Positions 1 to 5,021 of a stretch of 5,021 nucleotides of DNA are shown piece after piece. Below the pieces are notes generated by a model. That model saw only the letters and a list, made by a program, of their open reading frames with translations, searched no databases and was not told the DNA's origin. This DNA comes from JBBCJT01 sp037190665 (GTDB taxonomy: Bacteria > Pseudomonadota > Alphaproteobacteria > Acetobacterales > Acetobacteraceae), in contig JBBCJT010000026.1 in NCBI GenBank assembly GCA_037190665.1, positions 1 through 5,021 of the forward strand, in the 5' to 3' direction. A program made the position numbers and the translations under genes. Positions within the stretch are counted from its first letter, which is position 1; each line of letters starts with the position of its first letter.

Positions 1-30
1 CTCCCTGAATGCGAGGGAGAGGGCTTCTTT

Positions 31-120
31 CTCTCCCGCCCCCGGGAACTTTGCGGAAGGGCCGAGGCAGGGACCGCCGCGCGAGGTCCACTCTCCTGCC
101 TGCGGGAGTTCTGCGGAAAG
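31..120. repeat. pair of degenerate 30-bp repeats at exactly 60-bp spacing
   Basis: 31-60 and 91-120 match at 23 of 30 bases without gaps. Both start CTCTCC-GCC, carry a central CGGGA and end in TGCGGAA. They share the CTCTCCCGC core with the palindrome at 250-273, so they look like decayed members of the same family. Confidence 0.45.
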
Positions 121-138
121 GAAATGGTTCGCAGAATC

Positions 139-163
139 CCCTCTTCCGCCCGGCGGCAGAGGG
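139..163. repeat. imperfect palindrome
   Basis: CCCTCT (139-144) pairs with AGAGGG (158-163), and CCGCC (146-150) with GGCGG (152-156), with single mismatches between the blocks. It is probably another relative of the neighbouring CTCTCCCGC palindromes. Confidence 0.4.
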
Positions 164-204
164 AGGGCCCCGCTTGCACCGGAGGGTCAGGATATCTGCG
201 CGAA

Positions 205-218
205 GGCGAGGCCTCGCC
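205..218. repeat. perfect 14-bp palindrome
   Basis: GGCGAGGCCTCGCC is self-complementary over its full length. It sits in the gene-free stretch between the other palindromes. No function is assigned; it may be chance in GC-rich sequence. Confidence 0.3.
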
Positions 219-249
219 GCGGTGCTGGCGGGGGCCGCCTTCACGCCGG

Positions 250-273
250 TCCTCTCCCGCAAGCGGGAGAGGG
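250..273. repeat. perfect GC palindrome, REP-like
   Basis: CCTCTCCCGC at 251-260 pairs with its exact complement at 263-272 around AA, so in RNA it is a 9-bp stem closed by a CAAG loop. This CTCTCCCGC-GCGGGAGAG pattern resembles intergenic palindromes dispersed in many GC-rich proteobacterial genomes. It lies about 120 bp beyond thiD, with no U-run on either strand. Confidence 0.6.
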
Positions 274-334
274 AGGAAGGGCGCTCCGCAAAGTCGCCGC
301 CCGCGCGAAAGCTCCGGGGTGTGGGTCGATACTG

Positions 335-373
335 CCTGCGAGATCTGCAGGGTCAGCCGAAAGATCGGCCGAC
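335..373 (-). terminator. tandem hairpins just downstream of thiD
   Basis: Going away from the thiD stop, the minus strand shows an 8-bp stem with one G-U pair (373-366 with 359-352, 6-nt loop) starting 20 nt past the stop. A 5-bp stem (351-347 with 339-335, 7-nt loop) follows immediately. Neither is followed by a U-run, so factor-independent termination is doubtful, but the position suits 3'-end formation or mRNA protection. Confidence 0.35.
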
Positions 374-393
374 GCGACCCGATCCGCCCGCCG

Positions 394-1203
394 TCACCAG
401 CGGAGCATATCAGCGCGCACCGTCACGTCATGGGCGAGCGGGCCGTGGCCCTTGCCGTAGCCGGGCGCGGCGGCGATCGCGGCCTGAACGTAGGCCCGCG
501 CACGCCGCACCGCCGCTTCCAGCGCCATGCCCTGCGCAAGCCCGGCCGCGATGGCGGAGGCCAGCGTGCAGCCGGTGCCGTGGGTATGCCGCGTGTCGAT
601 GCGCGGCGATTCCATGCGCATGACGCCCGCCGCGCTGACGAGCACATCCACCACCACCGCCCCGCCGCCGTGCCCGCCCTTGACCAGCACCGCCTGTGCC
701 CCGAGGCCGCGCAGCGCCTGTCCCGCCGCCTCCTGCGCGGCGGCGTCGGCAATGGGTATCCCCGCGAGGGCTTCGGCTTCGGGAATGTTCGGGGTCAGCA
801 CCGTGGCGCGGGGCAGCAGCCGGCGGCGCAGCGCCTCTAGCGCCGCCGGTTGCAGCAGGGCCGCGCCGCCCTTGGCGATCATCACCGGATCGGCGACCAG
901 CGGCACATCCGGCGCGCGCGCCGCCAGCACGTCGCAGACGAGGTCGATAGTTGCGGCATCGGCGAGCATGCCGGTCTTGATCGCGTCCGCGCCGATATCG
1001 TCGAGCACCAGTTCCATCTGCTGGCGAATGAAATCGGGCGGCGCGGCATGGATGCCGAACACGCCCTGCGTGTTCTGCGCGGTGAGCGCGGTGACCGCGG
1101 TGGCGGCATAGGCGCCGAGCGCGGTGATCGCCTTGATGTCGGCCTGGATGCCGGCGCCGCCGCCCGAATCGCTGCCGGCGACGACGAGAACACGTCCCTT
1201 CAT
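394..1203 (-). CDS. thiD: hydroxymethylpyrimidine / phosphomethylpyrimidine kinase
   Basis: Cytosolic ribokinase-fold enzyme that phosphorylates 4-amino-5-hydroxymethyl-2-methylpyrimidine (HMP) and then HMP-P to HMP-PP, the pyrimidine half of thiamine. The protein is 269 residues, the usual length for a stand-alone ThiD, with no fused ThiE or TenA domain. Visible: the N-terminal substrate motif GSDSGGGAGIQAD (10-22), AIKTGML (74-80), ADPVM (104-108), LTPNIPEAEAL (136-146), VKGGHGGG (174-181), and the anion hole HTHGTGC (206-212) with the expected cysteine. The ATG at 1203-1201 is preceded on the minus strand by AGGGT (1215-1211) at 7 nt spacing, supporting this start. It is separated from the glmM stop by 332 bp that hold the duplicated glmM tail and a structured leader, so it may be transcribed separately. 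No TPP riboswitch consensus is seen upstream. Specificity for HMP rather than pyridoxal is inferred from family resemblance. Confidence 0.96.
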   Translation of the reverse strand: MKGRVLVVAGSDSGGGAGIQADIKAITALGAYAATAVTALTAQNTQGVFGIHAAPPDFIRQQMELVLDDIGADAIKTGMLADAATIDLVCDVLAARAPDVPLVADPVMIAKGGAALLQPAALEALRRRLLPRATVLTPNIPEAEALAGIPIADAAAQEAAGQALRGLGAQAVLVKGGHGGGAVVVDVLVSAAGVMRMESPRIDTRHTHGTGCTLASAIAAGLAQGMALEAAVRRARAYVQAAIAAAPGYGKGHGPLAHDVTVRADMLRW

Positions 1204-1210
1204 ACGGGCG

Positions 1211-1215
1211 ACCCT
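1211..1215 (-). promoter_or_regulatory. thiD ribosome binding site
   Basis: AGGGT on the minus strand, 7 nt before the thiD ATG. It is a moderate Shine-Dalgarno and the best one seen upstream of the complete genes in this window. Confidence 0.55.
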
Positions 1216-1226
1216 AGATCAAATCG

Positions 1227-1255
1227 TGCCCGGCCGAAATCATCCCGGCCGGGCA
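1227..1255 (-). terminator. GC-rich hairpin in the thiD leader (terminator or attenuator candidate)
   Basis: A perfect 10-bp stem (TGCCCGGCCG at 1227-1236 with its complement at 1246-1255) encloses a 9-nt loop. It ends 23 nt before the thiD ATG. On the minus strand it is followed by CGATTTGATCT, which is only weakly U-rich, so it may be a weak terminator of glmM transcription, an attenuator, or a plain mRNA 5' structure. Confidence 0.5.
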
Positions 1256-1262
1256 TAAGTAT

Positions 1263-1286
1263 TTCGCAAAAACAAGAGATTGCGAA
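1263..1286. repeat. inverted repeat in AT-rich thiD upstream region
   Basis: TTCGCAA (1263-1269) and TTGCGAA (1280-1286) are perfect 7-bp inverted arms around a 10-nt AT-rich spacer. The centre-to-centre distance is 17 bp, compatible with an operator dyad as well as an RNA hairpin. Within it on the minus strand, TTCGCA and AATACT lie 17 bp apart and could be weak -35/-10 elements for thiD. No regulator is assigned. Confidence 0.4.
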
Positions 1287-1307
1287 GATTTCGGGAGGTG
1301 ATCCCAA

Positions 1308-1661
1308 GCGACCGAACGTTCCGCCGGACCAGCATGGCCGGCCTGCCCCGCAACGGTCAGGCCGCGGCAGCGATGGTCTCGTAGAGCTGCGCGACCGTCC
1401 CGGCGATCTCGTCCGCGCTCTCGCCCTCGGCCATGACACGGATCAGCGGCTCAGTGCCCGACGGGCGGATCAGCACCCGACCGTGCGACGGGATGTTCCG
1501 CCGGATCAGCGCGGCCCGGCCCGCCTCCTCCGCGGTCAGGCCGCGGCGGCGATGGTTTCGCAGAGCTGCGCGACCGTCTCGGCGACCTCGTCCGCGTTCT
1601 CGCCCTCGGCCATGACACGGATCAGCGGCTCGGTGCCCGAGGGGCGGATCAGCACGCGGCC
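1308..1661. repeat. imperfect tandem direct repeat, two units of about 175-177 bp
   Basis: Unit A is about 1308-1482 and unit B about 1485-1661. Each contains, in plus orientation, roughly 50 bp of sequence downstream of a glmM stop followed by 126 bp of glmM 3' coding sequence. The stop triplets (tca on the plus strand) are at 1357 and 1536. The coding parts match at about 92%. The downstream parts match at about 80% with two bases of indel, the best-kept block being gttccgccgga at 1318-1328 and 1495-1505. Unit A's right edge abuts unit B's left edge, as expected for a tandem duplication rather than for two independent insertions. Identities were counted by eye. Confidence 0.85.
1357..1482 (-). 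pseudogene. headless duplicate of the glmM C-terminus
   Basis: Read on the minus strand, 1482-1357 encodes 41 residues ending in TGA that match the GlmM C-terminus at 37 of 41 positions. It includes the phosphate-binding loop RPSGTEPLIRVMAEGE and ends in the same four alanines. Four residues differ (S for N, I for V, G for E, Y for C). At DNA level 116 of 126 bases match 1536-1661. The fragment begins abruptly after Gly; upstream of it the sequence is no longer GlmM but the start of the next duplicated unit. It is offset by 179 bases, so it is out of frame with glmM, and the glmM stop lies between them. Its only internal ATG would give about 25 residues, so it is almost certainly not a protein gene. 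It looks like the remnant of a local tandem duplication. A recombination scar from an incoming glmM allele is the alternative. Confidence 0.88.
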
Positions 1662-2876
1662 ACGGCCATCCAGCCGCGCCTGCGCATCCGCCACCGCCGC
1701 GACGATCTTCGGCGCGGCCAGCACCTCGCGGCCCGCGCGCACGTTGCGCAGCACCTGCGGCAGCCTCTCGAACAGGCGGCAGACCTCGCTCGCCGGGCGG
1801 TCGCGTTCGACGATCGCGCCCAATACCTGCAGCGCGGCGACCAGACCGTCGCCGGTGGTGGCGAAGTCGGACAGGATGACGTGGCCGGACTGCTCGCCGC
1901 CGAGATTGAAGCCACCCGCGCGCATCCGCTCGGCCACGTAGCGGTCGCCGACCTGCGTGCGGTGCAGGGTCAGCCCGAGCCCGCCGATGAAGCGTTCCAG
2001 CCCGAGATTGGACATCACCGTGGCGACGATGCCGTCGCCGCGCAGGCGCTGGTTCTCGGCCCAGGACCGCGCGATCAGGGCGAGGATCTGGTCCCCGTCG
2101 ATCACCGCGCCGGCCTCGTCCACCATCACCAGACGGTCGGCGTCACCGTCGAGCGCGATGCCCAGATCCGCCCGCTCGCGGCGCACGGTCTCGGCCAGCA
2201 GCTCCGGCGCGGTGCTGCCGCAGCCCGCGTTGATGTTCAGCCCGTTCGGCGACACGCCGAGCGGGATCACCGTCGCGCCCAGTTCCCACAGGATGGTCGG
2301 GGCGACGCGGTAGGCCGCGCCGTGCGCGCAATCGACGACGATGCGCAGCCCGTCCAGCCGCAGCCCGCGGGGGAAAGTCGCCTTCGCCGCCTCGATGTAG
2401 CGGCCGCCGGCATCCTCCATCCGCGCCGCACGGCCGAGCCGGGCCGGGCTCGCCAGCCGGTCCTGCAGATCGGCGGCCATGAGCTGTTCGATCTCCGCCT
2501 CGGTGGCGTCCGACAGCTTGAAGCCGTCCGGGCCGAACAGCTTGATGCCGTTATCCTCGAAGCTGTTGTGGCTCGCCGACAGCATCACGCCGAGATCGGC
2601 GCGCAGGCTGCGCACCAGCATGGCGATGGCGGGCGTGGGCAGCGGCCCGACCAGCGTGACGTCCATGCCCGCGCCGATGAAGCCGGCCACCAGCGCCGGT
2701 TCCAGCATGTAGCCGGACAGGCGCGTGTCCTTGCCGATCACGACCCGGTGGCGGTGGTCGCCACGGGTGAAGAGCAGGCCGGCCGCCTGCCCCAGGCGCA
2801 TCGCGGTGAACGCGTCCATCGGCGGCGCATTGGCCGTGCCGCGGATGCCATCGGTTCCGAACAGGCGACGAGACAT
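1536..2876 (-). CDS. glmM: phosphoglucosamine mutase
   Basis: Cytosolic alpha-D-phosphohexomutase that converts glucosamine-6-phosphate to glucosamine-1-phosphate, the step before GlmU in UDP-GlcNAc synthesis for peptidoglycan and LPS. I start it at the ATG at 2876-2874, giving 446 residues beginning MSRRLFGTDGIRG as in most family members. This places the phosphoserine of LSASHN at residue 102, the number it has in E. coli GlmM. An ATG three codons upstream (2885) gives 449 residues and cannot be excluded, because it lies at the likely transcription start of a candidate promoter. Neither start has a good Shine-Dalgarno. In 446 numbering: metal-binding DGDAD (D243, D245, D247), sugar-binding GGEQSGH (326-332), phosphate-binding RPSGTEP (411-417). 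All four mutase domains and catalytic residues are intact. The 3' end lies in a tandem duplication, and a second diverged copy of its last 41 codons sits directly downstream. Confidence 0.97.
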   Translation of the reverse strand: MSRRLFGTDGIRGTANAPPMDAFTAMRLGQAAGLLFTRGDHRHRVVIGKDTRLSGYMLEPALVAGFIGAGMDVTLVGPLPTPAIAMLVRSLRADLGVMLSASHNSFEDNGIKLFGPDGFKLSDATEAEIEQLMAADLQDRLASPARLGRAARMEDAGGRYIEAAKATFPRGLRLDGLRIVVDCAHGAAYRVAPTILWELGATVIPLGVSPNGLNINAGCGSTAPELLAETVRRERADLGIALDGDADRLVMVDEAGAVIDGDQILALIARSWAENQRLRGDGIVATVMSNLGLERFIGGLGLTLHRTQVGDRYVAERMRAGGFNLGGEQSGHVILSDFATTGDGLVAALQVLGAIVERDRPASEVCRLFERLPQVLRNVRAGREVLAAPKIVAAVADAQARLDGRGRVLIRPSGTEPLIRVMAEGENADEVAETVAQLCETIAAAA

Positions 2877-2885
2877 CTGGAGCAT

Positions 2886-2922
2886 GCCTAAACTTATAGA
2901 CCGATTTTACCTATTTGGACAA
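2886..2922 (-). promoter_or_regulatory. candidate sigma-70-type promoter for glmM
   Basis: On the minus strand TTGTCC (2922-2917, four of six matches to the -35 consensus) and TATAAG (2898-2893, five of six to the -10) are separated by 18 bp. They lie in the folP-glmM junction, the most AT-rich short stretch in that part of the window. A start about 7 nt past the -10 would fall at roughly 2886, directly at the first glmM ATG (2885). This is consensus matching by eye only. Confidence 0.45.
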
Positions 2923-3780
2923 GACTTGTTCGCGGAGCGCAGCGATCACCGCCAGCGCCTGCCGCGTTTCCGGCACATCGTGGGTCCGGACAATCGCCGC
3001 CCCGTGTAACACTGCCCACACATGTGCCGCCAGCCCACCTGCTAGGCGCGCGCGCGGATTGGGCTCCTTCGCAGCATGGCCGACGAAGGATTTGCGGGAG
3101 GCGCCAACCAGCAGCGGTCGCCCCAGCCGGAGCAGCGTGTCGAGTCGGGCCAGCAACCGCAGGCTGTGCTCGGCGGTCTTGGCGAAGCCGATGCCGGGGT
3201 CGAGCGCGATCGCCTCCCGGCTTATGCCCGCCCGGACCGCCGCCTCCAGACTGTCTCCCAGCTCGGCGGCGACCTCCTCGGCCACATCGGCGTAGCTGGC
3301 GAGCGACTGCATCGTCGCGGGTGTGCCGCGCATGTGCATCAGGATCACCGGGCAGCCAGCCTCGGCAATCACAGATGCCGCCTCAGGATCATGGTGCAAT
3401 GCGCTGACATCGTTGACGATGCGCGCACCCGCTGCCAGCGCCACCCGCATCGTCGCGGCGTTGCGGGTATCCACGCTGACCACCGTCTCGGGGGCGAGCG
3501 CGCGGATTACCGGCAGCACGCGACGCTGCTCAAGCTCCGGCGGTACCGGTGCGGAACCGGGCCGGGTGGACTCGCCGCCGATATCGATGATGTCCACGCC
3601 CGCTGCGATCATCGCGCGCCCTGCCGCGATCGCGACCTCCGCCTCGGCATGGTCGCCGCCGTCGGAGAAGCTGTCGGGGGTGATGTTCAGCACCCCCATC
3701 ACCAGCGGCCGGAGAAGGTCGAATCCTGCCCAGCTTGTCGGCGCCTCCCCCGCCCGCGGCGGGGGAAGCTGCGCGGTCAC
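2911..3780 (-). CDS. folP: dihydropteroate synthase
   Basis: Cytosolic enzyme that condenses p-aminobenzoate with 6-hydroxymethyl-dihydropterin diphosphate to dihydropteroate in folate synthesis; it is the sulfonamide target. The 289 residues form a complete TIM-barrel DHPS of normal length. Visible motifs: VMGVLNITPDSFSDGG (27-42), DIGGESTRPG (66-75), SVDTR (102-106), NDVSAL (123-128), MHMRGTP (148-154), DPGIGFAK (194-201), GASRKSF (226-232) and RTHD (265-268), covering pterin, pABA-loop and phosphate contacts. The start is GTG at 3780-3778, which shares 4 bases (GTGA) with the ftsH stop. This implies translational coupling, with a weak GGGAAG Shine-Dalgarno-like stretch about 3784-3789. The first 25 residues, rich in Pro and Ala, are not conserved in the family and are partly encoded by a GC palindrome. 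No rearrangement typical of acquired sul genes is seen; this is the chromosomal folate gene. Confidence 0.97.
   Translation of the reverse strand: MTAQLPPPRAGEAPTSWAGFDLLRPLVMGVLNITPDSFSDGGDHAEAEVAIAAGRAMIAAGVDIIDIGGESTRPGSAPVPPELEQRRVLPVIRALAPETVVSVDTRNAATMRVALAAGARIVNDVSALHHDPEAASVIAEAGCPVILMHMRGTPATMQSLASYADVAEEVAAELGDSLEAAVRAGISREAIALDPGIGFAKTAEHSLRLLARLDTLLRLGRPLLVGASRKSFVGHAAKEPNPRARLAGGLAAHVWAVLHGAAIVRTHDVPETRQALAVIAALREQVLSK
3747..3765. repeat. GC palindrome inside the folP 5' coding end
   Basis: An 8-bp perfect stem, CCCCCGCC at 3747-3754 with GGCGGGGG at 3758-3765, has a 3-nt loop and begins about 15 nt into the folP reading frame, where it encodes the Pro-rich leader of the protein. 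It resembles the CTCTCCCGCC-type palindromes at the left end of the window. Confidence 0.5.
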
Positions 3781-5021
3781 GCGCTTCCCGGCTGCGGCTG
3801 TGGCCCGAACCCACCCGAAGGAGGCGGAGCGGCCGGCCGGCCGGCGGTCGGCACGCTGGCGCGGCGGTTCTCGGCGGACGGCGTGTCGTCCACCGGCTTG
3901 CGCACCACCGGCTCGCCGCGCAGCACCTGCCGGATCTCGTCGCCCGACAGCGTCTCATGCTCCAGCAGCGCACGCGCCAGGGCGTGAAGCTGGTCGATGT
4001 TCTCCGTCAGGATGTGCTTCGCGTCGGCATAGGCCTCGTCGATGATGCGCTTGATCTCCGCATCGATCTCCCGCGCCGTGCCCTCGGAGACGTTCTTGGT
4101 CTGGGTGACCGAGTGGCCGAGGAAAAGCTCCTGACTGTTGTCGCCGTAGAGCATCATGCCGAGCTTGTCGGACATGCCCCACTCGGTGACCATCCGGCGC
4201 GCCTGATCGGTCGCCATCTTGATGTCGCCTGCAGCCCCGTTGGAGACCTTGTCGGCGCCGAAGATGATCTCCTCCGCCGCGCGGCCGCCCATCGCCATGG
4301 TCAGCTCGGACAGCAGCTTCGACTTGGACTTGGAGTAGCGGTCGCCCTCAGGCAGCGACATCACCAGACCCAGCGCGCGGCCCCGCGGGATGATCGTCGC
4401 CTTGTGGACCGGGTCGCATTCCGGCTTGAAGATCGCGCAGATCGCGTGGCCGGACTCGTGATAGGCGGTCATCTTCTTCTCGGCGTCGGACATCACCAGC
4501 GAGCGCCGCTCGGCGCCCATCAGCACCTTGTCCTTCGCCGCCTCGAACTCCGCCATGCCGACCACGCGCCGCCCGCCACGCGCGGCCAGCAGCGCCGCCT
4601 CGTTGACGAGGTTGGCGAGGTCCGCACCCGAGAAGCCCGGCGTGCCGCGCGCGATGATCTTCGGGTCCACGTCCGACCCCAGCGGCACCTTGCGCATATG
4701 CACGCGCAGGATCTTCTCGCGCCCGTTCACGTCCGGGTTCGGCACCACGACCTGACGGTCGAAGCGGCCGGGGCGCAGCAGCGCGGGGTCCAGCACGTCG
4801 GGGCGGTTGGTCGCGGCAATCAGGATCACGCCCTCATTGCTCTCGAACCCGTCCATCTCGACGAGCATCTGGTTCAGCGTCTGCTCGCGCTCGTCGTTGC
4901 CGCCGCCGAGGCCGGCGCCGCGATGGCGGCCGACCGCGTCGATCTCGTCGATGAAGATGATGCAGGGCGCGTTCTTCTTGCCCTGCTCGAACATGTCGCG
5001 CACGCGCGACGCGCCGACGCC
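3777..5021 (-). CDS. ftsH: ATP-dependent zinc metalloprotease FtsH, C-terminal part (5' end outside window)
   Basis: FtsH is an inner-membrane hexameric AAA+ protease that unfolds and degrades misassembled membrane proteins and some short-lived cytoplasmic regulators. The window shows 414 residues, about two thirds of the usual 600-650. The frame runs unbroken to the right edge, where it reads GVGASRVRDMFEQ, the stretch just after Walker A, so the true start, the two membrane segments and Walker A are missing. Visible, numbered from the edge: Walker B IIFIDE (about 21-26), second region of homology with arginine fingers in RPGRFDR (R83, R86), zinc site HESGH (188-192), and the third metal ligand Asp in GDIKMATD (about 266). 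All key residues are present, so the enzyme should be active. The last 40 or so residues are a Pro/Gly/Ala-rich tail, which is normally variable. The TGA stop overlaps the GTG start of folP by 4 bp. Family identity is certain; only the 5' end is unseen. Confidence 0.98.
   Translation of the reverse strand, partial: GVGASRVRDMFEQGKKNAPCIIFIDEIDAVGRHRGAGLGGGNDEREQTLNQMLVEMDGFESNEGVILIAATNRPDVLDPALLRPGRFDRQVVVPNPDVNGREKILRVHMRKVPLGSDVDPKIIARGTPGFSGADLANLVNEAALLAARGGRRVVGMAEFEAAKDKVLMGAERRSLVMSDAEKKMTAYHESGHAICAIFKPECDPVHKATIIPRGRALGLVMSLPEGDRYSKSKSKLLSELTMAMGGRAAEEIIFGADKVSNGAAGDIKMATDQARRMVTEWGMSDKLGMMLYGDNSQELFLGHSVTQTKNVSEGTAREIDAEIKRIIDEAYADAKHILTENIDQLHALARALLEHETLSGDEIRQVLRGEPVVRKPVDDTPSAENRRASVPTAGRPAAPPPSGGFGPQPQPGSA

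Larger units (their letters stand above)
1..393. other. intergenic region without a supportable gene
   Basis: No reading frame here resembles a known protein. The open plus-strand frames run antisense through thiD and are rich in Arg, Pro and Ala, as expected from GC-rich shadow frames. The stretch holds palindromic repeats from 1 to 273 (including CTCCCT/AGGGAG at 1-19, possibly cut by the window edge), the 14-bp palindrome at 205-218, and the thiD-proximal hairpins at 335-373. I see no tRNA or other RNA gene. Confidence 0.6.

Noticed and set aside
31..272. CRISPR-like array of short repeats
   Set aside because: Copies are degenerate and unevenly spaced apart from one pair, and no cas gene is present; REP-like palindromes explain them better.
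9..840. Plus-strand open frames in and beyond the left gene-free region
   Set aside because: They start among palindromic repeats and continue antisense into thiD; no conserved protein features or convincing ribosome binding site.
1204..1356. TPP riboswitch upstream of thiD
   Set aside because: The conserved THI-box blocks (CTGAGA and the downstream ACC-TGA-C-type segment) are not present on the minus strand.
1334..1384. Small plus-strand ORF of 16 codons after the strong Shine-Dalgarno-like sequence
   Set aside because: The ATG is about 30 nt from the SD-like sequence, too far for normal initiation, and the frame overlaps the duplicated glmM remnant.
1357..1536. Frameshift that would make glmM longer by joining it to the downstream copy
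   Set aside because: The gene-proximal copy already provides a complete family-length C-terminus with a stop; joining would only duplicate the phosphate-binding tail.
850..1941. Long plus-strand open frame (363 codons) across the thiD-glmM spacer
   Set aside because: It runs antisense through thiD and glmM, has no recognisable domain, and its Arg/Ala/Gly-rich composition is that of a shadow frame in GC-rich DNA. Its repeated peptide stretch simply mirrors the glmM tandem duplication.
1881..2891. Plus-strand open frame of 336 codons opposite glmM
   Set aside because: It lies entirely antisense to a clearly functional glmM; its His/Arg/Ala/Gly-rich composition shows no domain.
2911..3780. Sulfonamide-resistant sul-type DHPS
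   Set aside because: It sits in the ordinary ftsH-folP-glmM neighbourhood with canonical DHPS motifs, matches local composition, and has no mobile-element context.
3076..3987. Plus-strand open frame of 303 codons opposite folP and the ftsH 3' end
   Set aside because: Antisense to two genes with intact motifs; no family resemblance.

Overview
The window comes from a GC-rich bacterial chromosome, most likely an alphaproteobacterium. The FtsH, FolP, GlmM and ThiD sequences and the order ftsH-folP-glmM-thiD fit orders such as Rhodospirillales (Acetobacteraceae-like) or Sphingomonadales, but sequence reading alone does not settle the order or genus. All four genes lie on the minus strand, so transcription runs from high to low coordinates.

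Layout in the direction of transcription. 5021-3777 is the C-terminal two thirds of ftsH, the membrane ATP-dependent zinc protease; its N-terminus lies off the right edge. 3780-2911 is folP (dihydropteroate synthase), which starts with GTG inside the ftsH stop (GTGA overlap). 2876-1536 is glmM (phosphoglucosamine mutase), behind a short AT-rich spacer with a promoter-like sequence. 1535-1204 is a gene-poor stretch. It holds an imperfect tandem duplication of the glmM 3' end, giving a 41-codon headless glmM remnant at 1482-1357, followed by an AT-rich thiD leader with two inverted repeats. 1203-394 is thiD (HMP/HMP-P kinase). 393-1 has no supportable gene and holds several GC-rich palindromes of the kind dispersed between genes in proteobacterial genomes.

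The genes are housekeeping: membrane protein quality control (FtsH), folate synthesis (FolP), UDP-GlcNAc precursor supply for peptidoglycan and LPS (GlmM) and thiamine synthesis (ThiD). They do not form one pathway; the cluster is best read as a conserved neighbourhood with ftsH-folP translationally coupled. I see no mobile element, CRISPR array, RNA gene or evident new system. The most unusual structure is the tandem duplication of the glmM tail and stop codon. Lesser points are the possible leaderless promoter of glmM, a very stable palindrome just inside folP, and the structured thiD leader.
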